This document shows positions 45,338 through 55,024 of a stretch of DNA of 64,000 bases, piece after piece. The position numbers and the translations under genes are program-made. Source of the stretch: Ramlibacter aurantiacus (GTDB taxonomy: Bacteria > Pseudomonadota > Gammaproteobacteria > Burkholderiales > Burkholderiaceae_C); the NCBI RefSeq assembly GCF_016722895.1, contig NZ_JAEQNA010000001.1, forward strand, positions 1,240,001 through 1,304,000, given 5' to 3'. Below the pieces are notes generated by a model, which searched no databases, was not told the DNA's origin, and saw only the letters and a program-made list of their open reading frames with translations. Each line of letters opens with the position of its first letter. Within the stretch, counting starts at the first letter, position 1.

Positions 45338-45619
45338 TCAGCCGGACGCAGCCCTCGTCGAGTGGGAGGGCTCGGGCACCTCGGTCTTGAGCACGCCGCG
45401 GATGTTCAGCCCCGCCAGCGCCAGCTGCAGCGTGATCAAAGCCCAGGCGCCACCGTCATGCAGGCCCCAGACGATCCACAGCGCATTGCTCACGAGAAAC
45501 ACCCAGAAGCCGACGTTGCGGCGCGTCTTGCGAGTCGATGCGACCAGCCACGCGGCCGTGACGGTGAACACCATCGCGGGCCATTGCACCCAGTCGATCC
45601 AGTCGGCGGAAAAGTCCAT
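45338..45619 (-). CDS. Small three-helix membrane protein, unknown
   Basis: A 93-residue protein with hydrophobic segments WPAMVFTVTAAWLVAST, NVGFWVFLVSNALWIVWGLH and WALITLQLALAGLNIRGVL. The size and three-helix layout recall SemiSWEET or PnuC-fragment-like proteins, but I see no diagnostic motif. It is 50 bases upstream of the methyltransferase stop on the same strand, without clear coupling. Confidence 0.65.
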   Translation of the reverse strand: MDFSADWIDWVQWPAMVFTVTAAWLVASTRKTRRNVGFWVFLVSNALWIVWGLHDGGAWALITLQLALAGLNIRGVLKTEVPEPSHSTRAASG

Positions 45620-45669
45620 GATGGCCGCACCTTAGAAGGGGCTCCGTGCGCCCCCTGTAGGACTGCGGC

Positions 45670-46821
45670 TCAGGCGCGGACCAGCCGCCACAGCGAGGTG
45701 ACCTCCCGGCTGCGGGCCATCGCCAGCGGGTCGGCGGCATCCGCCGCCTTCGGATGGCGGGGCCGGATGTCCAGCCGCTCGCGCACCTGCAGGCCGCCCT
45801 GCGCGATCAGCGCCAGCAGCTGCTCCCGGCTTCGCAGCCCCAGGTGCTCGGCCAGGTCGGACAGGATCAGCCAGGCCTCGCCGCCCGGTCGCAGCCGCGC
45901 CGCCACCCCCGCGAGGAACCCGGCCAGCATGCGGCTGTCGGGGTCGTAGACGGCGTGCTCCAGCGCCGACGAAGGCCGCGCCGGCAGCCAGGGCGGGTTG
46001 CACACGACCAGCGGCGCGGCGCCTTCGGGAAACAGGTCGGCCTGCCGCACCTCCACCCGGTCCTGCAGTTGCAGGCGCTGGAGGTTCTCGCGCGCGCAGG
46101 CCAGCGCCCGTGGATGGTTGTCGGTTGCAACCACATGCGCCACGCCGCGCCGCGCCAGCAGCGCGGCGATCACGCCGGTGCCCGTGCCCACGTCCCACGC
46201 CAGGCTGCGGTCGGCTGGCAGGGGCGCACGCGCGACCAGGTCGAGGTACTCGCCACGCACCGGCGAGAACACGCCGTAGTGCGGATGGATGCGGTTGTCG
46301 GGCGGCGGCCCCAGCGCAGGCACCTCCACCCCCTTCTTGCGCCACTCGTGCGCGCCCACCAGCCCCATCAGCTCGCGCAGCGCCACCAGTTGCGGCTGCC
46401 CGTCGGGCGCACCCCAGGCCTCGATGCAGGCCGCGCGCAAATCGGGCGCGCGCCGCAGCGCGATCGAGTAGTCGCCCTGCAACTCGACCAGCACCATGGA
46501 GAGCAGGCGCGCCCGCCGCGCCTGCGCCTGCCGGTGGCGGTGGAACAGCGCCTGTGGCTCGGACTCCGGCGGCGGGGCCGCAGCCTTGCGCGGCTTGCGG
46601 TCGATGCGCCGGGCCAGCGCCTGCAGCAGCTGGCGCGCATTCTGGTAGTCGCCGCGCCAGAGCAGGGCCGTGCCTTCGCAGGCCAGGCGGTAGGCAACGT
46701 CAGCCGCCAGGGTGTCGTCGGCGAGTGAAATGCGCGCCGGCACGGGCCAGCCGGACTCGGAGCGCCAGCGCGCCTGGCGTTCGGCGCCGTCCTCGGTCCA
46801 GGCGACCCGCAGGTCGCTCAC
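45670..46821 (-). CDS. Class I SAM-dependent methyltransferase (HemK/PrmC-like)
   Basis: A 383-residue protein. The N-terminal 170 residues are a helical domain ([40 protein letters not shown]). The C-terminal Rossmann fold has motif [21 protein letters not shown], an acidic [18 protein letters not shown] and the NPPW motif ([14 protein letters not shown]), typical of N6-adenine or glutamine methyltransferases. The target is unknown. It overlaps the DUF808 stop by four bases. Confidence 0.85.
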   Translation of the reverse strand: MSDLRVAWTEDGAERQARWRSESGWPVPARISLADDTLAADVAYRLACEGTALLWRGDYQNARQLLQALARRIDRKPRKAAAPPPESEPQALFHRHRQAQARRARLLSMVLVELQGDYSIALRRAPDLRAACIEAWGAPDGQPQLVALRELMGLVGAHEWRKKGVEVPALGPPPDNRIHPHYGVFSPVRGEYLDLVARAPLPADRSLAWDVGTGTGVIAALLARRGVAHVVATDNHPRALACARENLQRLQLQDRVEVRQADLFPEGAAPLVVCNPPWLPARPSSALEHAVYDPDSRMLAGFLAGVAARLRPGGEAWLILSDLAEHLGLRSREQLLALIAQGGLQVRERLDIRPRHPKAADAADPLAMARSREVTSLWRLVRA

Positions 46822-47735
46822 GCCGCCGCCCGCTGGGGCACCAGGCGGCGGGCGAGCAGGACCAGCCCCAGGATGATCGCCCCGGAAACCAGTCCCACCA
46901 GGGCATCGGCCAACAGGCCCAGCAGCATTTCAGCGGCGCCGCCCAGGGGATGCAGCAGCCCCTCCACCCAGTGGGCCAGCGGTGCGACCCCGTGCAGCAG
47001 GATGGAGCCGCCCACCAGGAACATCGCCGCCGTGCCGACCACCGACAGCGTCTTCATCAGCCACGGCGCGGCACGAAGGATGCCGCGCCCCAGGGCCTGC
47101 GCGCCAGCGCTCGCGCGGCGGCTCAGGTGCAGCCCCAGGTCGTCCAGCTTCACGATGCCCGCGACCAGCCCGTAGACACCCACCGTCATCAGCAGCGAAA
47201 TGCCCACCAGGACCGCCACCCGCTGGGCGAAGCTGGCCTGCGCCAGCGTGCCCAGGGAGATCACGATGATCTCGGCCGAGAGGATGAAATCGGTGCGCAC
47301 CGCGCCTCGGATCTTGTCCTTCTCGAAGGCGAGCACGTCCACCCGCGGGTCGGTCACCGCCTGCACCAGTTCCTGGCGGTGCACCTCGTCTTCGTGCCGG
47401 CTGTGGCTCAGGCGGTGGGCCAGCTTCTCGAAGCCCTCGTAGCACAGGAATGCGCCACCCAGCATCAGCAGCGGAACGATCGCCCAGGGCGCAAGGGCGC
47501 TGATCGCCAGCGCCGCCGGCACCAGGATCACCTTGTTCAGCAGCGACCCCTTGGCCACCGCCCACACCACCGGCAACTCGCGCTCGGCCCGCACCCCCGT
47601 CACCTGCTGCGCATTCAACGCGAGGTCATCCCCCAACACCCCGGCCGTCTTGCGAGCCGCCACCTTGGTCATCGTGGCGACATCGTCGAGCAAGGTGGCG
47701 ATGTCGTCGAACAGGGCAAAGAAGCTGGAGGCCAT
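46818..47735 (-). CDS. DUF808 (YedI-family) inner-membrane protein
   Basis: A 305-residue polytopic protein. [20 protein letters not shown], then [20 protein letters not shown], is the DUF808 N-terminus; several membrane helices follow ([40 protein letters not shown]). YedI-type proteins have no established function. It is translationally coupled to the methyltransferase (ATGA at 46818-46821). Confidence 0.9.
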   Translation of the reverse strand: MASSFFALFDDIATLLDDVATMTKVAARKTAGVLGDDLALNAQQVTGVRAERELPVVWAVAKGSLLNKVILVPAALAISALAPWAIVPLLMLGGAFLCYEGFEKLAHRLSHSRHEDEVHRQELVQAVTDPRVDVLAFEKDKIRGAVRTDFILSAEIIVISLGTLAQASFAQRVAVLVGISLLMTVGVYGLVAGIVKLDDLGLHLSRRASAGAQALGRGILRAAPWLMKTLSVVGTAAMFLVGGSILLHGVAPLAHWVEGLLHPLGGAAEMLLGLLADALVGLVSGAIILGLVLLARRLVPQRAAA

Positions 47736-47819
47736 GGGTCGTGCTCGAGTGAAGGTTGGCGCGGATTATCCGAATGAAAAAGACAAGCGCGACAAGACTC
47801 GCCCTCCACCCCCCGCGCA

Positions 47820-47943
47820 CCGGTAGGCCCCCCCAGGCCACCGCGCAGCGGTAGGCCCCTCCAAGGCAACCGCGGAACCGGCTTCGCCGGGCCGCCGGTT
47901 GCGCCCCCTGGGGGGAGGCGGCCGATAGGCCGCTTCGGGGGGG
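47820..47943. repeat. GC-rich hairpin-forming intergenic element
   Basis: The gap holds clustered short palindromes: CAACCG with CGGTTG around 47868-47900, and GGCGGCC-GATA-GGCCGC near 47920-47935, bordered by runs of C and G (GGCCCCCCCAGG; CGGGGGGGTC). This form of intergenic element is frequent in Comamonadaceae genomes. It may end transcription of the small gene at 47944 and the DUF808 gene's upstream neighbour. Confidence 0.55.
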
Positions 47944-48138
47944 TCAAGTGTTCCCGGTCGGGTACGGCCCCCGCAGCCGGCGCCCGTCGGGGCCGAGCGG
48001 CTCGTGCGTTCGGTCGGCCTGCGGGTTGGGCTCGTGCTGGATCGCGTTCGAGCCTTCGGAATCGCTGCCGACCTCGGGCTCGGGCGGCGGGCGGGGCGGG
48101 ATCACGTCGGGCGCGGATGCGGGTTTCTTGTCGGTCAT
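47944..48138 (-). CDS. Small Pro/Asp/Glu-rich hypothetical protein
   Basis: A 64-residue disordered-looking protein, MTDKKPASAPDVIPPRPPPE to PLGPDGRRLRGPYPTGNT. GGAGG lies five bases before ATG 48138. No domain or membrane segment is visible. It diverges from the cytochrome gene. The good ribosome site argues for translation, but the composition leaves doubt. Confidence 0.55.
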   Translation of the reverse strand: MTDKKPASAPDVIPPRPPPEPEVGSDSEGSNAIQHEPNPQADRTHEPLGPDGRRLRGPYPTGNT

Positions 48139-48234
48139 GGGGACCTCCATGCGGGACCAGGAACTCGACTCTATGCAGCGCGGCCCAGCCGCCTTGTAGG
48201 AGAGCGCGCAGGCGCGGCGCGCGCAAACCCGGGC

Positions 48235-48957
48235 ATGATCGCGGACGCCGTGAAACTCCGCATCCTCCTGTCCCTTGCCTGCGCCGCCACGGTGGCGCAG
48301 GCCGCCCCCGCCTTCGAGAACACCATGGCCCAGCGCACCCTGGCCTGCACCGCCTGCCACGGCGACCAGGGCCGCGCCGGCCCCGACGGCTACTACCCGC
48401 GCATCGCCGGCAAGCCCGCGGGCTACCTGTACAACCAGCTGCTGCACTTTCGCGACGGCCGGCGCCACTACGGGTTGATGACCCGGCTGCTCGACCCGCT
48501 CTCCGATGCCTACCTGATGGAGATCGCGCAGCATTTCGCCAGCCTCGACGTGCCCTACCCGCCCCCGGCTGCGCCCCGGGTGCCACCCGCCACGCTCGAG
48601 CATGGCCGGGCGCTGGCGCTGCAAGGCGATCCGTCGCGGCAGCTGCCGTCCTGTGCCGGATGCCACGGCGCCGCGCTCACCGGCGTGCAGCCCAACACCC
48701 CTGGCCTGCTGGGCCTGCCGCGCGCCTACCTGCTGGCCCAGCTGGGTGCCTGGCGCAGCAGCCAGCGCCGCGCCCACGCGCCCGACTGCATGGCCGACAT
48801 CGCCAGGCGCCTGCAGCCGGCCGACCTGGAGGCGGTCGCCGGCTGGCTCGCGGCCCAGCCCGTCCCGGCCGACGCCAAGCCCGTGGCGCGGCTGCCCGAA
48901 CCGCCCCCCATGGCCTGCGGCAGCGCCGTGCTGCCCGCCGGGAGGCCGGCGCCATGA
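48235..48957 (+). CDS. Di-haem cytochrome c (c4-like)
   Basis: A 240-residue periplasmic cytochrome. Signal peptide about residues 1-23 (KLRILLSLACAATVAQAAPA). Two haem c sites: CTACHG (first domain) and CAGCHG (second domain), the two-domain pattern of cytochrome c4. The second domain ends with IARRLQPADLEAVAGWLAAQ. GTG 48250 is an alternative start. It is translationally coupled to the next cytochrome gene (ATGA). Confidence 0.87.
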   Translation: MIADAVKLRILLSLACAATVAQAAPAFENTMAQRTLACTACHGDQGRAGPDGYYPRIAGKPAGYLYNQLLHFRDGRRHYGLMTRLLDPLSDAYLMEIAQHFASLDVPYPPPAAPRVPPATLEHGRALALQGDPSRQLPSCAGCHGAALTGVQPNTPGLLGLPRAYLLAQLGAWRSSQRRAHAPDCMADIARRLQPADLEAVAGWLAAQPVPADAKPVARLPEPPPMACGSAVLPAGRPAP

Positions 48958-50222
48958 CGCGGCGCCTGTCGCTCGTGGCCCTCGCCCTGCTCTTGCTGCT
49001 GGCCGCCGCGTTTGCCTGGCTGTCCTGGCGCAGCCAGCACGAGCCGGCGACGGCGGCCGCGCCCTCCACCCTGCAGGGCGCCGCCCTGGTGGAGCGCGGC
49101 GCCTACCTCGCCCGCGCCGGCAACTGCATGGCCTGCCACACCGAGCGCGGCGGCGCGCCGTACGCCGGCGGCCGGGCCATCGACACGCCCTTCGGCACGC
49201 TCCATGGCAGCAACCTCACGCCCGCCGCAACGGGGCTGGGCGCGTGGACGGCCGACGACTTCTGGCGCGCGCTGCACCACGGCCGCTCGCGCGACGGGCG
49301 CCTGCTGTACCCGGCTTTCCCGTACCCCAACTACACGCGCGTCACCCGTGCCGACGCCGACGCCTTGTTCGCCTATCTGCGCAGCCTGCCGGCGGTGGAG
49401 CGCGCGAACACACCGCACGACCTGAGCTGGCCGGTGAGCACCCAGGCGGCACTGGCGGTGTGGCGGGCGCTCTACTTCCGCCCCGGCGTGTACGCCGACG
49501 AAGCAGGCCGCAGCGCCGAGTGGAACCGCGGCGCCTACCTGGTGCAGGGCCTGGGCCACTGCTCGGCCTGCCACAGCACCCGCAACGCCCTGGGCGCGAC
49601 GGAACTGATGGACCTTTCGGGCGGGATGATCCCCATGCAGGGCTGGTACGCCCCCTCGCTGGCCTCGCGCGCGGAAGCGGGCCTGGCCGGCTGGGAGATC
49701 GACCGCATCGTGCAGCTCCTGGGCACCGGCTCGGCACCGGGCGCGAGCACGCTGGGGCCCATGGCCGAGGTGGTGCTGCACAGCACACAGCATCTGTCGG
49801 CGCCCGACCTGCGCGCCATGGCCGTGTTCCTGCGCGAGGTGCCGGAAACCGATGCCTCGCCCGACAGTGCCCCGCCCGCTGGCGCCGCCTTGCGCGAACG
49901 CGGCGCGCGCCTGTACGCCGAGCACTGCGCCGCCTGCCACGGCGAGCAGGGCCAGGGCATCGCCGGCGCCTACCCGCCGCTGGCAGGCAACCGCGCCGTG
50001 ACCATGCCGGTGACCGCCAACCTGGTGCAGGTGGTCATGTACGGCGGCTTCCCGCCGGCCACGCAGGGTCATCCCCGGCCTTTCGGCATGCCGCCGTTCG
50101 CGCTGGAACTGAGCGACGCCGAGGTCGCGGCCGTGCTCAGCTTCATCCGAGGCGCCTGGGGCAACTCGGCCGGCGCGGTGAGCGAGCTCGATGTCGCGCA
50201 GCAGCGCGGCACCACCCGCTGA
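48954..50222 (+). CDS. Tri-haem cytochrome c, membrane-bound dehydrogenase type
   Basis: A 422-residue protein with an N-terminal anchor (RLSLVALALLLLLAAAFAWL) and three haem sites: CMACH, CSACH and CAACH. The layout (GAYLARAGNCMACHTERGGA; FPYPNYTRVTRADADALFAY; YLVQGLGHCSACHSTRNALG) is that of the cytochrome subunit of gluconate/alcohol/aldehyde dehydrogenases, which pass electrons to ubiquinone. No flavin or quinoprotein dehydrogenase gene is adjacent, so its electron donor is elsewhere. Confidence 0.9.
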   Translation: MTRRLSLVALALLLLLAAAFAWLSWRSQHEPATAAAPSTLQGAALVERGAYLARAGNCMACHTERGGAPYAGGRAIDTPFGTLHGSNLTPAATGLGAWTADDFWRALHHGRSRDGRLLYPAFPYPNYTRVTRADADALFAYLRSLPAVERANTPHDLSWPVSTQAALAVWRALYFRPGVYADEAGRSAEWNRGAYLVQGLGHCSACHSTRNALGATELMDLSGGMIPMQGWYAPSLASRAEAGLAGWEIDRIVQLLGTGSAPGASTLGPMAEVVLHSTQHLSAPDLRAMAVFLREVPETDASPDSAPPAGAALRERGARLYAEHCAACHGEQGQGIAGAYPPLAGNRAVTMPVTANLVQVVMYGGFPPATQGHPRPFGMPPFALELSDAEVAAVLSFIRGAWGNSAGAVSELDVAQQRGTTR

Positions 50223-50236
50223 TCGACAATTGCGGC

Positions 50237-50713
50237 ATGCCCGCCCGCGCCGTCGAACTCCCTGCCGACGTCCCCGGCCGCCTCTGGCTGGCGTCCATGC
50301 CGGGGCGCTTCGAGCCCTGGCCCGAATTCCTGGCCGAGGCCCACCGCCTGGGCATCGGCCGCGTGGTCAGCCTCACCCCGCGCGCCGAACTGGCCGAACT
50401 CTCCCCCGCGTATCACGCGGCCGTCCTGGCCGGCAAGCTGCCCTTCGCCTGGTCGCACCTGCCCATGCGCAACTTCGGCCTGCCCGAAGACATCGTCGGC
50501 TTCCGCCAGGAGGTGCGCGCGCTCGCCACCGCGCTGCGCCAGGGCGACACCGTGCTGCTGCACTGCGCCGCCGGCATGGGCCGCACCGGCAGCGCCGCGG
50601 CCTGCGTGCTCAAGGCGCTGGGCCTGGACACGCCGCAGGCGCTGCGCAAGGTGCGCGAGGCGGGATCGAACCCGCAGAACGCGGAACAGTCGGGCCTGGT
50701 GGAGTGGTTCTAG
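50237..50713 (+). CDS. Protein-tyrosine/dual-specificity phosphatase
   Basis: A 158-residue cysteine phosphatase. The P-loop VLLHCAAGMGRTGSAAACVL carries the catalytic Cys and Arg, and the WPD-like region is LPMRNFGLPED. It resembles the cyclin-dependent-kinase-inhibitor-3/DSP group found singly in bacteria. It begins 14 bases after the cytochrome stop and could share its transcript. Substrate unknown. Confidence 0.83.
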   Translation: MPARAVELPADVPGRLWLASMPGRFEPWPEFLAEAHRLGIGRVVSLTPRAELAELSPAYHAAVLAGKLPFAWSHLPMRNFGLPEDIVGFRQEVRALATALRQGDTVLLHCAAGMGRTGSAAACVLKALGLDTPQALRKVREAGSNPQNAEQSGLVEWF

Positions 50714-50860
50714 GCTCACGCGGAGACGAACACTCTTCACGGTGCGCGGAAGCCTCGGCGGACCACACCCGCCGAAGGTAGTCTTCTCCGGCCGCGGCCG
50801 CGGTGATGAGAAGCTCGGGGCGGACGGGGGGATGCTCCGGGCGATTGGAATGCGCGCCCT

Positions 50861-53800
50861 TCAGCCTGGATGCACCGGAGCCAACGTATCGCCCGCCAGC
50901 CCCTGGCACCGCGCCGCGTCCAGCGGCTGCCCCGCCTCGGCGAAACCCCGTGCCGCCAGCGCGAAACCGAGTCGGGCCTCGCCCACCTCCCCCGCCGCCA
51001 GCGCCACGTGCGCCCGCGCCTCGCGCAGCGCGGCATACCAGGCCGGCAGCTTCATCACCACATTGGCCAGGTACTCCGACAACCGCAGGTGGCCGGCCGC
51101 CAAGTCAGGCTGCCGAGCCCTGGCAGCGGCGATGGTGGCCGGGATGGCGAAGGTGATGCGGCAGCCCGGGCAGGTCTCCAGCGGACCGCGCACCGCCGCT
51201 TCGGCTTCTTCCAGCACGTTCAGCGCGGCGTCGGGCCCGCCGGCCAGCGCAATGCGCGTGCCGTAGATCCGGTCCAGCAGGTGGAAGCCCACGTCCGACG
51301 CGCGGGCGACGTCCAGCGCCTCGTCCAGCAGGGCGCGCGCAACGTCGCGGCGGCCCCGCAGCAGGGCCAGCTCGGCCCGGCGCTGCAGCGACAGCGCCTC
51401 GCCGGTGGCGCCGCCGATGTCGCGGTGCAGCCGCCCACCGGCGACCAGGTCCTGCTCGGCCGCGTCGAGCTGGCCGCTGAGCAGCCGCGCCTCGCCCCGC
51501 AGGGTGACGGCGAAGGCGTGGCCCCGCGCCGCCCCGAGCCGCTGGGCCTCGGCGGCGAGCCGGTCGGCGAAGGTGATCACGTCGGCATACGGCCGCGACC
51601 CGTACAGGAAACGCTGGGTGATGCACAGGTGGCCGTCGAAGACGCGCACCGCCAGTTCGGGCAGATGGCTGGTCTCGCGCAGGTCGGCCCAGACGCTGCC
51701 ATGCAGGTCGCCCCGGGCGTGGGCCGCCGCGGCCTGGGCCCACGACGCGATGACCAGCGTGCCCTGGTCACCGGTTTCCAGCGCGAGGCGGCGTACTTCG
51801 GCCGCGCGGCGGGATCCCTCGGCCGGGTCGCCGAAGCCGAGCGCGGCCGCGCCGCTGTAGGCCAGGGCTTCGGCCAGTCGCCCCGCCACGGTGGTCGGAT
51901 GGACGCCCTGCAGGTACCGCAAGGCCCCCGGCGGATCGCTCATCTTCACCTGGGCGAGCGCGCGCTTGGCCCGCAGCTCGTCGGCCAGCGGCTGGGGCGA
52001 GACCGCGGCTGCGGCGTCGTAGGCGGCCAGGGTGCCGGGCCGAGCCAGCGCATCCATGGCTTCGGCGCGCAGCACCAGGGCCTCGGGCTGGGCGGGGCGA
52101 TGCGCCAGCACCGGCTCGACGTGCCGCAGCACATCCTCGAAGGCGCCCAGGCGGCACCCGTCACGCGCCGCCGCCAGCGCGAACGGCAGGGCCCGGTCGG
52201 TCTCGTCGGCCGCGAACCAGTGCCGGGCCACCAGGCCCGGCGCGGCACCGCCCCGGGACAGGCGCGTGGCCAGTTCGCCACGCAGGGCGCGCTGGCGGTG
52301 CGGCGCCAGCCCGTCGACCAAGGCCTGCCGCAGCAGGTCGTGGGCGAAGGCGTAGCGGCCTGCGTCGACCCGAAGAACCCCGCGGCCCAGCGCAGCGTCG
52401 AGCCGCCGTGCCCCATCGGCTCCGTCGTCCGCAGCCAGCGCCAGGGCGGTGGCGACGTCGAAGTCCTGCCCGACCAGCGCCAGCCGGCGCAACGCGTCCA
52501 TGGCCTCGGGCTCGACATCGGCCAGGCGCTCGGCAATCGCGGTGGAGATGTCGCGCGGCCAGGGCGGTGCGCCATGGCTGGCCCGGGCCAGCTCCACCAG
52601 CGCGAACGGCAGTCCCCGGGCCGCCCGCACCACCGCGTCCGTCGATGCGGCCGGCAGGCTGCGAGCGGCGGCACGCTGGACCAGCAGCGCGGACTCGTCC
52701 GCCGACAGGGGCGGCAAGTCGAGCGCCTGCAGGACGCCGGAGCGCAGCAGGCGGTCCGTCTGCCGCTGCAGGCCTTGCGGCAAGGCCGGGCGGCCGGCGA
52801 GCAGCACGAACAGGGGCGGGCCACTGCTGGCCAGCTGGGCCAGCAGTTCGGCACTGGCCTCGTCGGCCGCATGCGCGTCGTCCACCATCAGCAGCACCGG
52901 CTGGCCGCCCGAGGTGGCGAGCAGCAGCCGGCGGACCGCGCCGACCACCTGGTGCCGCCCGATGGGCAGCGCCAGCGGTGTGGCCGCTCCAGCGGCCGGC
53001 GTGAGCGCCGCGAGGATGGCACGGGCATGGGGGCCGATCGCATCCAGCACGTCCCGGCCGCCCTCCTGCACAAGAGGTTCGACCAGTTCGCAGGTGAGCC
53101 CGTGCGGCCGCGTATCGTCGTCCGCCTGCAGCAGGCGGACGCGCCAGCCGGCGGCGCGCGCTTCGTGCAGCAGCTTGCGGCAGAAGGCGGTCTTGCCCAT
53201 GCCGGCCGGCGCGCGCAACAGCAAGCCGCCGGGGGCGCCCTGCCCCGCGCCACTCAACAGGGCCAGCACCCGCGCCAGTTCGACGCCGCGCCCGACGAAT
53301 GCGGGGACATCGCCCTCCAGCCCGTCCACGCAGCGCCGGTAGAGCGCCTCGACGCGCGGACCGGGGGCGACGCCCAGGCTGGCCTGCAAGTGGTCGCGCA
53401 GGTGTGCCCACCAGCGCAGCGCCGCCGTGCGGCGCCCGGCCGCCAGCTCGGCTTCCATCAGCGCGAGGTGCGCCGCCTCGTCCGCCGGTTCTTCCTGCAC
53501 CAGCCGCTCCAGCTGCCCGGCCTGCCGCAGCAGGCGCAGGTACTTGTCGCGCAACCGCTGGCGCGGCTGCTCGGCCCAGGGTTCGTAGCGGGCGTCGGGC
53601 AGCAGCTCGCCCCGGTACAGCTCGAGCGCGTCGCGGCAGGCCTGCGGATCGCCACGCGACAAGGCGTGGTCGGCCGCCCGCTCGAAGTGTTCGGCGTCGC
53701 AGTCGACGCCGCGTCCCGGCAGCAGGAACACCCGGCCACCGCGCAGGACGAGCGCATCGGGCGTTCCGACGTAGCGACGCGCGTGGTGCGCGGCCTTGCG

Positions 53801-54025
53801 CAGGTTGGCGCTGCCGGCCCCGGGGGAAAGATGGGGCCACAGCGCCTCGACCACCTCGTCGTGCAGGAGGCTGCGTTGGGGCTGCAGGCTCAGCAGTTCG
53901 AGCAGCTGGGTCGCGCGCCGGCCCAGCGCCGTGTCACCTCGGGCCGGCTCGAGCGCGAAGCCGCCGAGCAGGCGGATGGAGACGTCGACCGGTGCGGGCT
54001 GGCTCGATCCCGAAGCGATTGCCAT
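50861..54025 (-). CDS. SARP/BTAD-type regulator with AAA ATPase and TPR-like region
   Basis: A 1054-residue regulator. About residues 15-95 are a winged helix with DNA-binding character (IRLLGGFALEPARGDTALGR; ALWPHLSPGAGSANLRKAAH). Residues 105-235 resemble the bacterial transcriptional-activation (BTAD) domain (RDALELYRGELLPDARYEPW). An ATPase follows with Walker A LLRAPAGMGKTAFCRKLL and VLLMVDDAHAADEASAELLA. The rest is a long helical, TPR-like section. There is no LuxR HTH at the end. SARP-like ATPases integrate signals to activate nearby genes; here the divergent neighbour is a truncated haemoglobin. Confidence 0.85.
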   Translation of the reverse strand: MAIASGSSQPAPVDVSIRLLGGFALEPARGDTALGRRATQLLELLSLQPQRSLLHDEVVEALWPHLSPGAGSANLRKAAHHARRYVGTPDALVLRGGRVFLLPGRGVDCDAEHFERAADHALSRGDPQACRDALELYRGELLPDARYEPWAEQPRQRLRDKYLRLLRQAGQLERLVQEEPADEAAHLALMEAELAAGRRTAALRWWAHLRDHLQASLGVAPGPRVEALYRRCVDGLEGDVPAFVGRGVELARVLALLSGAGQGAPGGLLLRAPAGMGKTAFCRKLLHEARAAGWRVRLLQADDDTRPHGLTCELVEPLVQEGGRDVLDAIGPHARAILAALTPAAGAATPLALPIGRHQVVGAVRRLLLATSGGQPVLLMVDDAHAADEASAELLAQLASSGPPLFVLLAGRPALPQGLQRQTDRLLRSGVLQALDLPPLSADESALLVQRAAARSLPAASTDAVVRAARGLPFALVELARASHGAPPWPRDISTAIAERLADVEPEAMDALRRLALVGQDFDVATALALAADDGADGARRLDAALGRGVLRVDAGRYAFAHDLLRQALVDGLAPHRQRALRGELATRLSRGGAAPGLVARHWFAADETDRALPFALAAARDGCRLGAFEDVLRHVEPVLAHRPAQPEALVLRAEAMDALARPGTLAAYDAAAAVSPQPLADELRAKRALAQVKMSDPPGALRYLQGVHPTTVAGRLAEALAYSGAAALGFGDPAEGSRRAAEVRRLALETGDQGTLVIASWAQAAAAHARGDLHGSVWADLRETSHLPELAVRVFDGHLCITQRFLYGSRPYADVITFADRLAAEAQRLGAARGHAFAVTLRGEARLLSGQLDAAEQDLVAGGRLHRDIGGATGEALSLQRRAELALLRGRRDVARALLDEALDVARASDVGFHLLDRIYGTRIALAGGPDAALNVLEEAEAAVRGPLETCPGCRITFAIPATIAAARARQPDLAAGHLRLSEYLANVVMKLPAWYAALREARAHVALAAGEVGEARLGFALAARGFAEAGQPLDAARCQGLAGDTLAPVHPG

Positions 54026-54148
54026 GTAGGGCCTCCCTGTCCGCGACGGGCGCGGGAACGTTTCGGGAACACGCGGTGTGGAGCATGCCCCTCAGCAGGT
54101 GCGCTGGCGCCTGCGTCCACTTCGCAGACTTCGACAGGAGTATTGACC

Positions 54149-54523
54149 ATGACACCCGTGGAAACCAAGTCTCTGTATCAACGGCTCGGCGGCTTCGATG
54201 GCATCACCCGGATCGTTCACGACGTGATGGATGCCCATTTGTCGAACCCGCTGGTGGCGCCACGCTTCCAGGCTTCCGAGGACCTGGACCATGCCAAGCA
54301 GATGGCGGTCGAGTTCTTCTGCGCCGGCTGCGGCGGGCCCGAGGCCTACACGGGCCGCGACCTGCTGGTTGCGCACAAGGGCATGAACATCAGCGAGCAG
54401 GAGTACATGGCCGCGATGGACGACATCCTGGGCGCGCTGCGGAAGAACGACATCGACGATGCCACGCGCGGCGAAGTGACGGCCATCCTGTACTCGCTCA
54501 AGGGACAGATCATCCGCGTCTGA
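54149..54523 (+). CDS. Group 1 truncated haemoglobin
   Basis: A 124-residue globin: LYQRLGGFDGITRIVHDVMD, PRFQASEDLDHAKQMAVEFF, GPEAYTGRDLLVAHKGMNIS. The proximal His is probably in LVAHKGMNIS. Group 1 (HbN-like) truncated globins bind oxygen or nitric oxide and often detoxify NO. The start follows a GACAGGAG ribosome site. It is divergent from the SARP regulator, so that protein may control it. Confidence 0.9.
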   Translation: MTPVETKSLYQRLGGFDGITRIVHDVMDAHLSNPLVAPRFQASEDLDHAKQMAVEFFCAGCGGPEAYTGRDLLVAHKGMNISEQEYMAAMDDILGALRKNDIDDATRGEVTAILYSLKGQIIRV

Positions 54524-54532
54524 GGCGCGGCG

Positions 54533-55009
54533 TCACGAGCCGATGCGTTCGATCGACTGGTGGGCCAGCTCGGCCAGGCGGGCGCGGTCCACCCGCTGCG
54601 GCGCGATCTCGGCCAGGGGCAGCAGCACGAAGGCCCGATCGACCATGCGTGGATGCGGCAGCGTGAGCGCGGGGCTGTCGATGCGGCCGTCGCCGTACAG
54701 CAGCAGGTCGAGGTCGAGCGTTCGCGGCGCATGGTGGTACGGGCGCTCGCGCCCGGCGAGCCGCTCGAGGCGTTGCAGCTCGGCCAGCAACACGGGGGCC
54801 GGCAGGCGGGTGGAGAGGGCCGCCACGGCGTTGACGAATGGCGGCCCCTGGGCATCGATCGGCGCGCTGCGGTACAGCGCGGAGGCGGCGACCCGATGCG
54901 TCTCGGGCAGGTCCTGGTCCAGCGCGGCCAGCGCATGGCGGACCGCGGCCTGCGCATCGCCGAGGTTGGCGCCCAAGGCCACGTAGGCGAGGACCGGCTC
55001 GCGGACCAC
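54533..55009 (-). CDS. folK: 2-amino-4-hydroxy-6-hydroxymethyldihydropteridine pyrophosphokinase
   Basis: A 158-residue HPPK of the folate pathway. LAYVALGANLGDAQAAVRHA is the N-terminal motif, and GRERPYHHAPRTLDLDLLLY carries the substrate and Mg2+ residues. LTLPHPRMVDRAFVLLPLAE closes it. It is the last gene of the hda-to-folK run, 15 bases after the pcnB stop, the usual betaproteobacterial pair. Confidence 0.95.
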   Translation of the reverse strand: MVREPVLAYVALGANLGDAQAAVRHALAALDQDLPETHRVAASALYRSAPIDAQGPPFVNAVAALSTRLPAPVLLAELQRLERLAGRERPYHHAPRTLDLDLLLYGDGRIDSPALTLPHPRMVDRAFVLLPLAEIAPQRVDRARLAELAHQSIERIGS

Positions 55010-55024
55010 CTCGGCAAGCCCCTG

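Noticed and set aside
50870-54523. A 1217-codon plus-strand frame ending in the globin
   Set aside because: Only the last 124 codons carry the globin fold. The rest is the antisense of the SARP regulator, so the globin was started at 54149.
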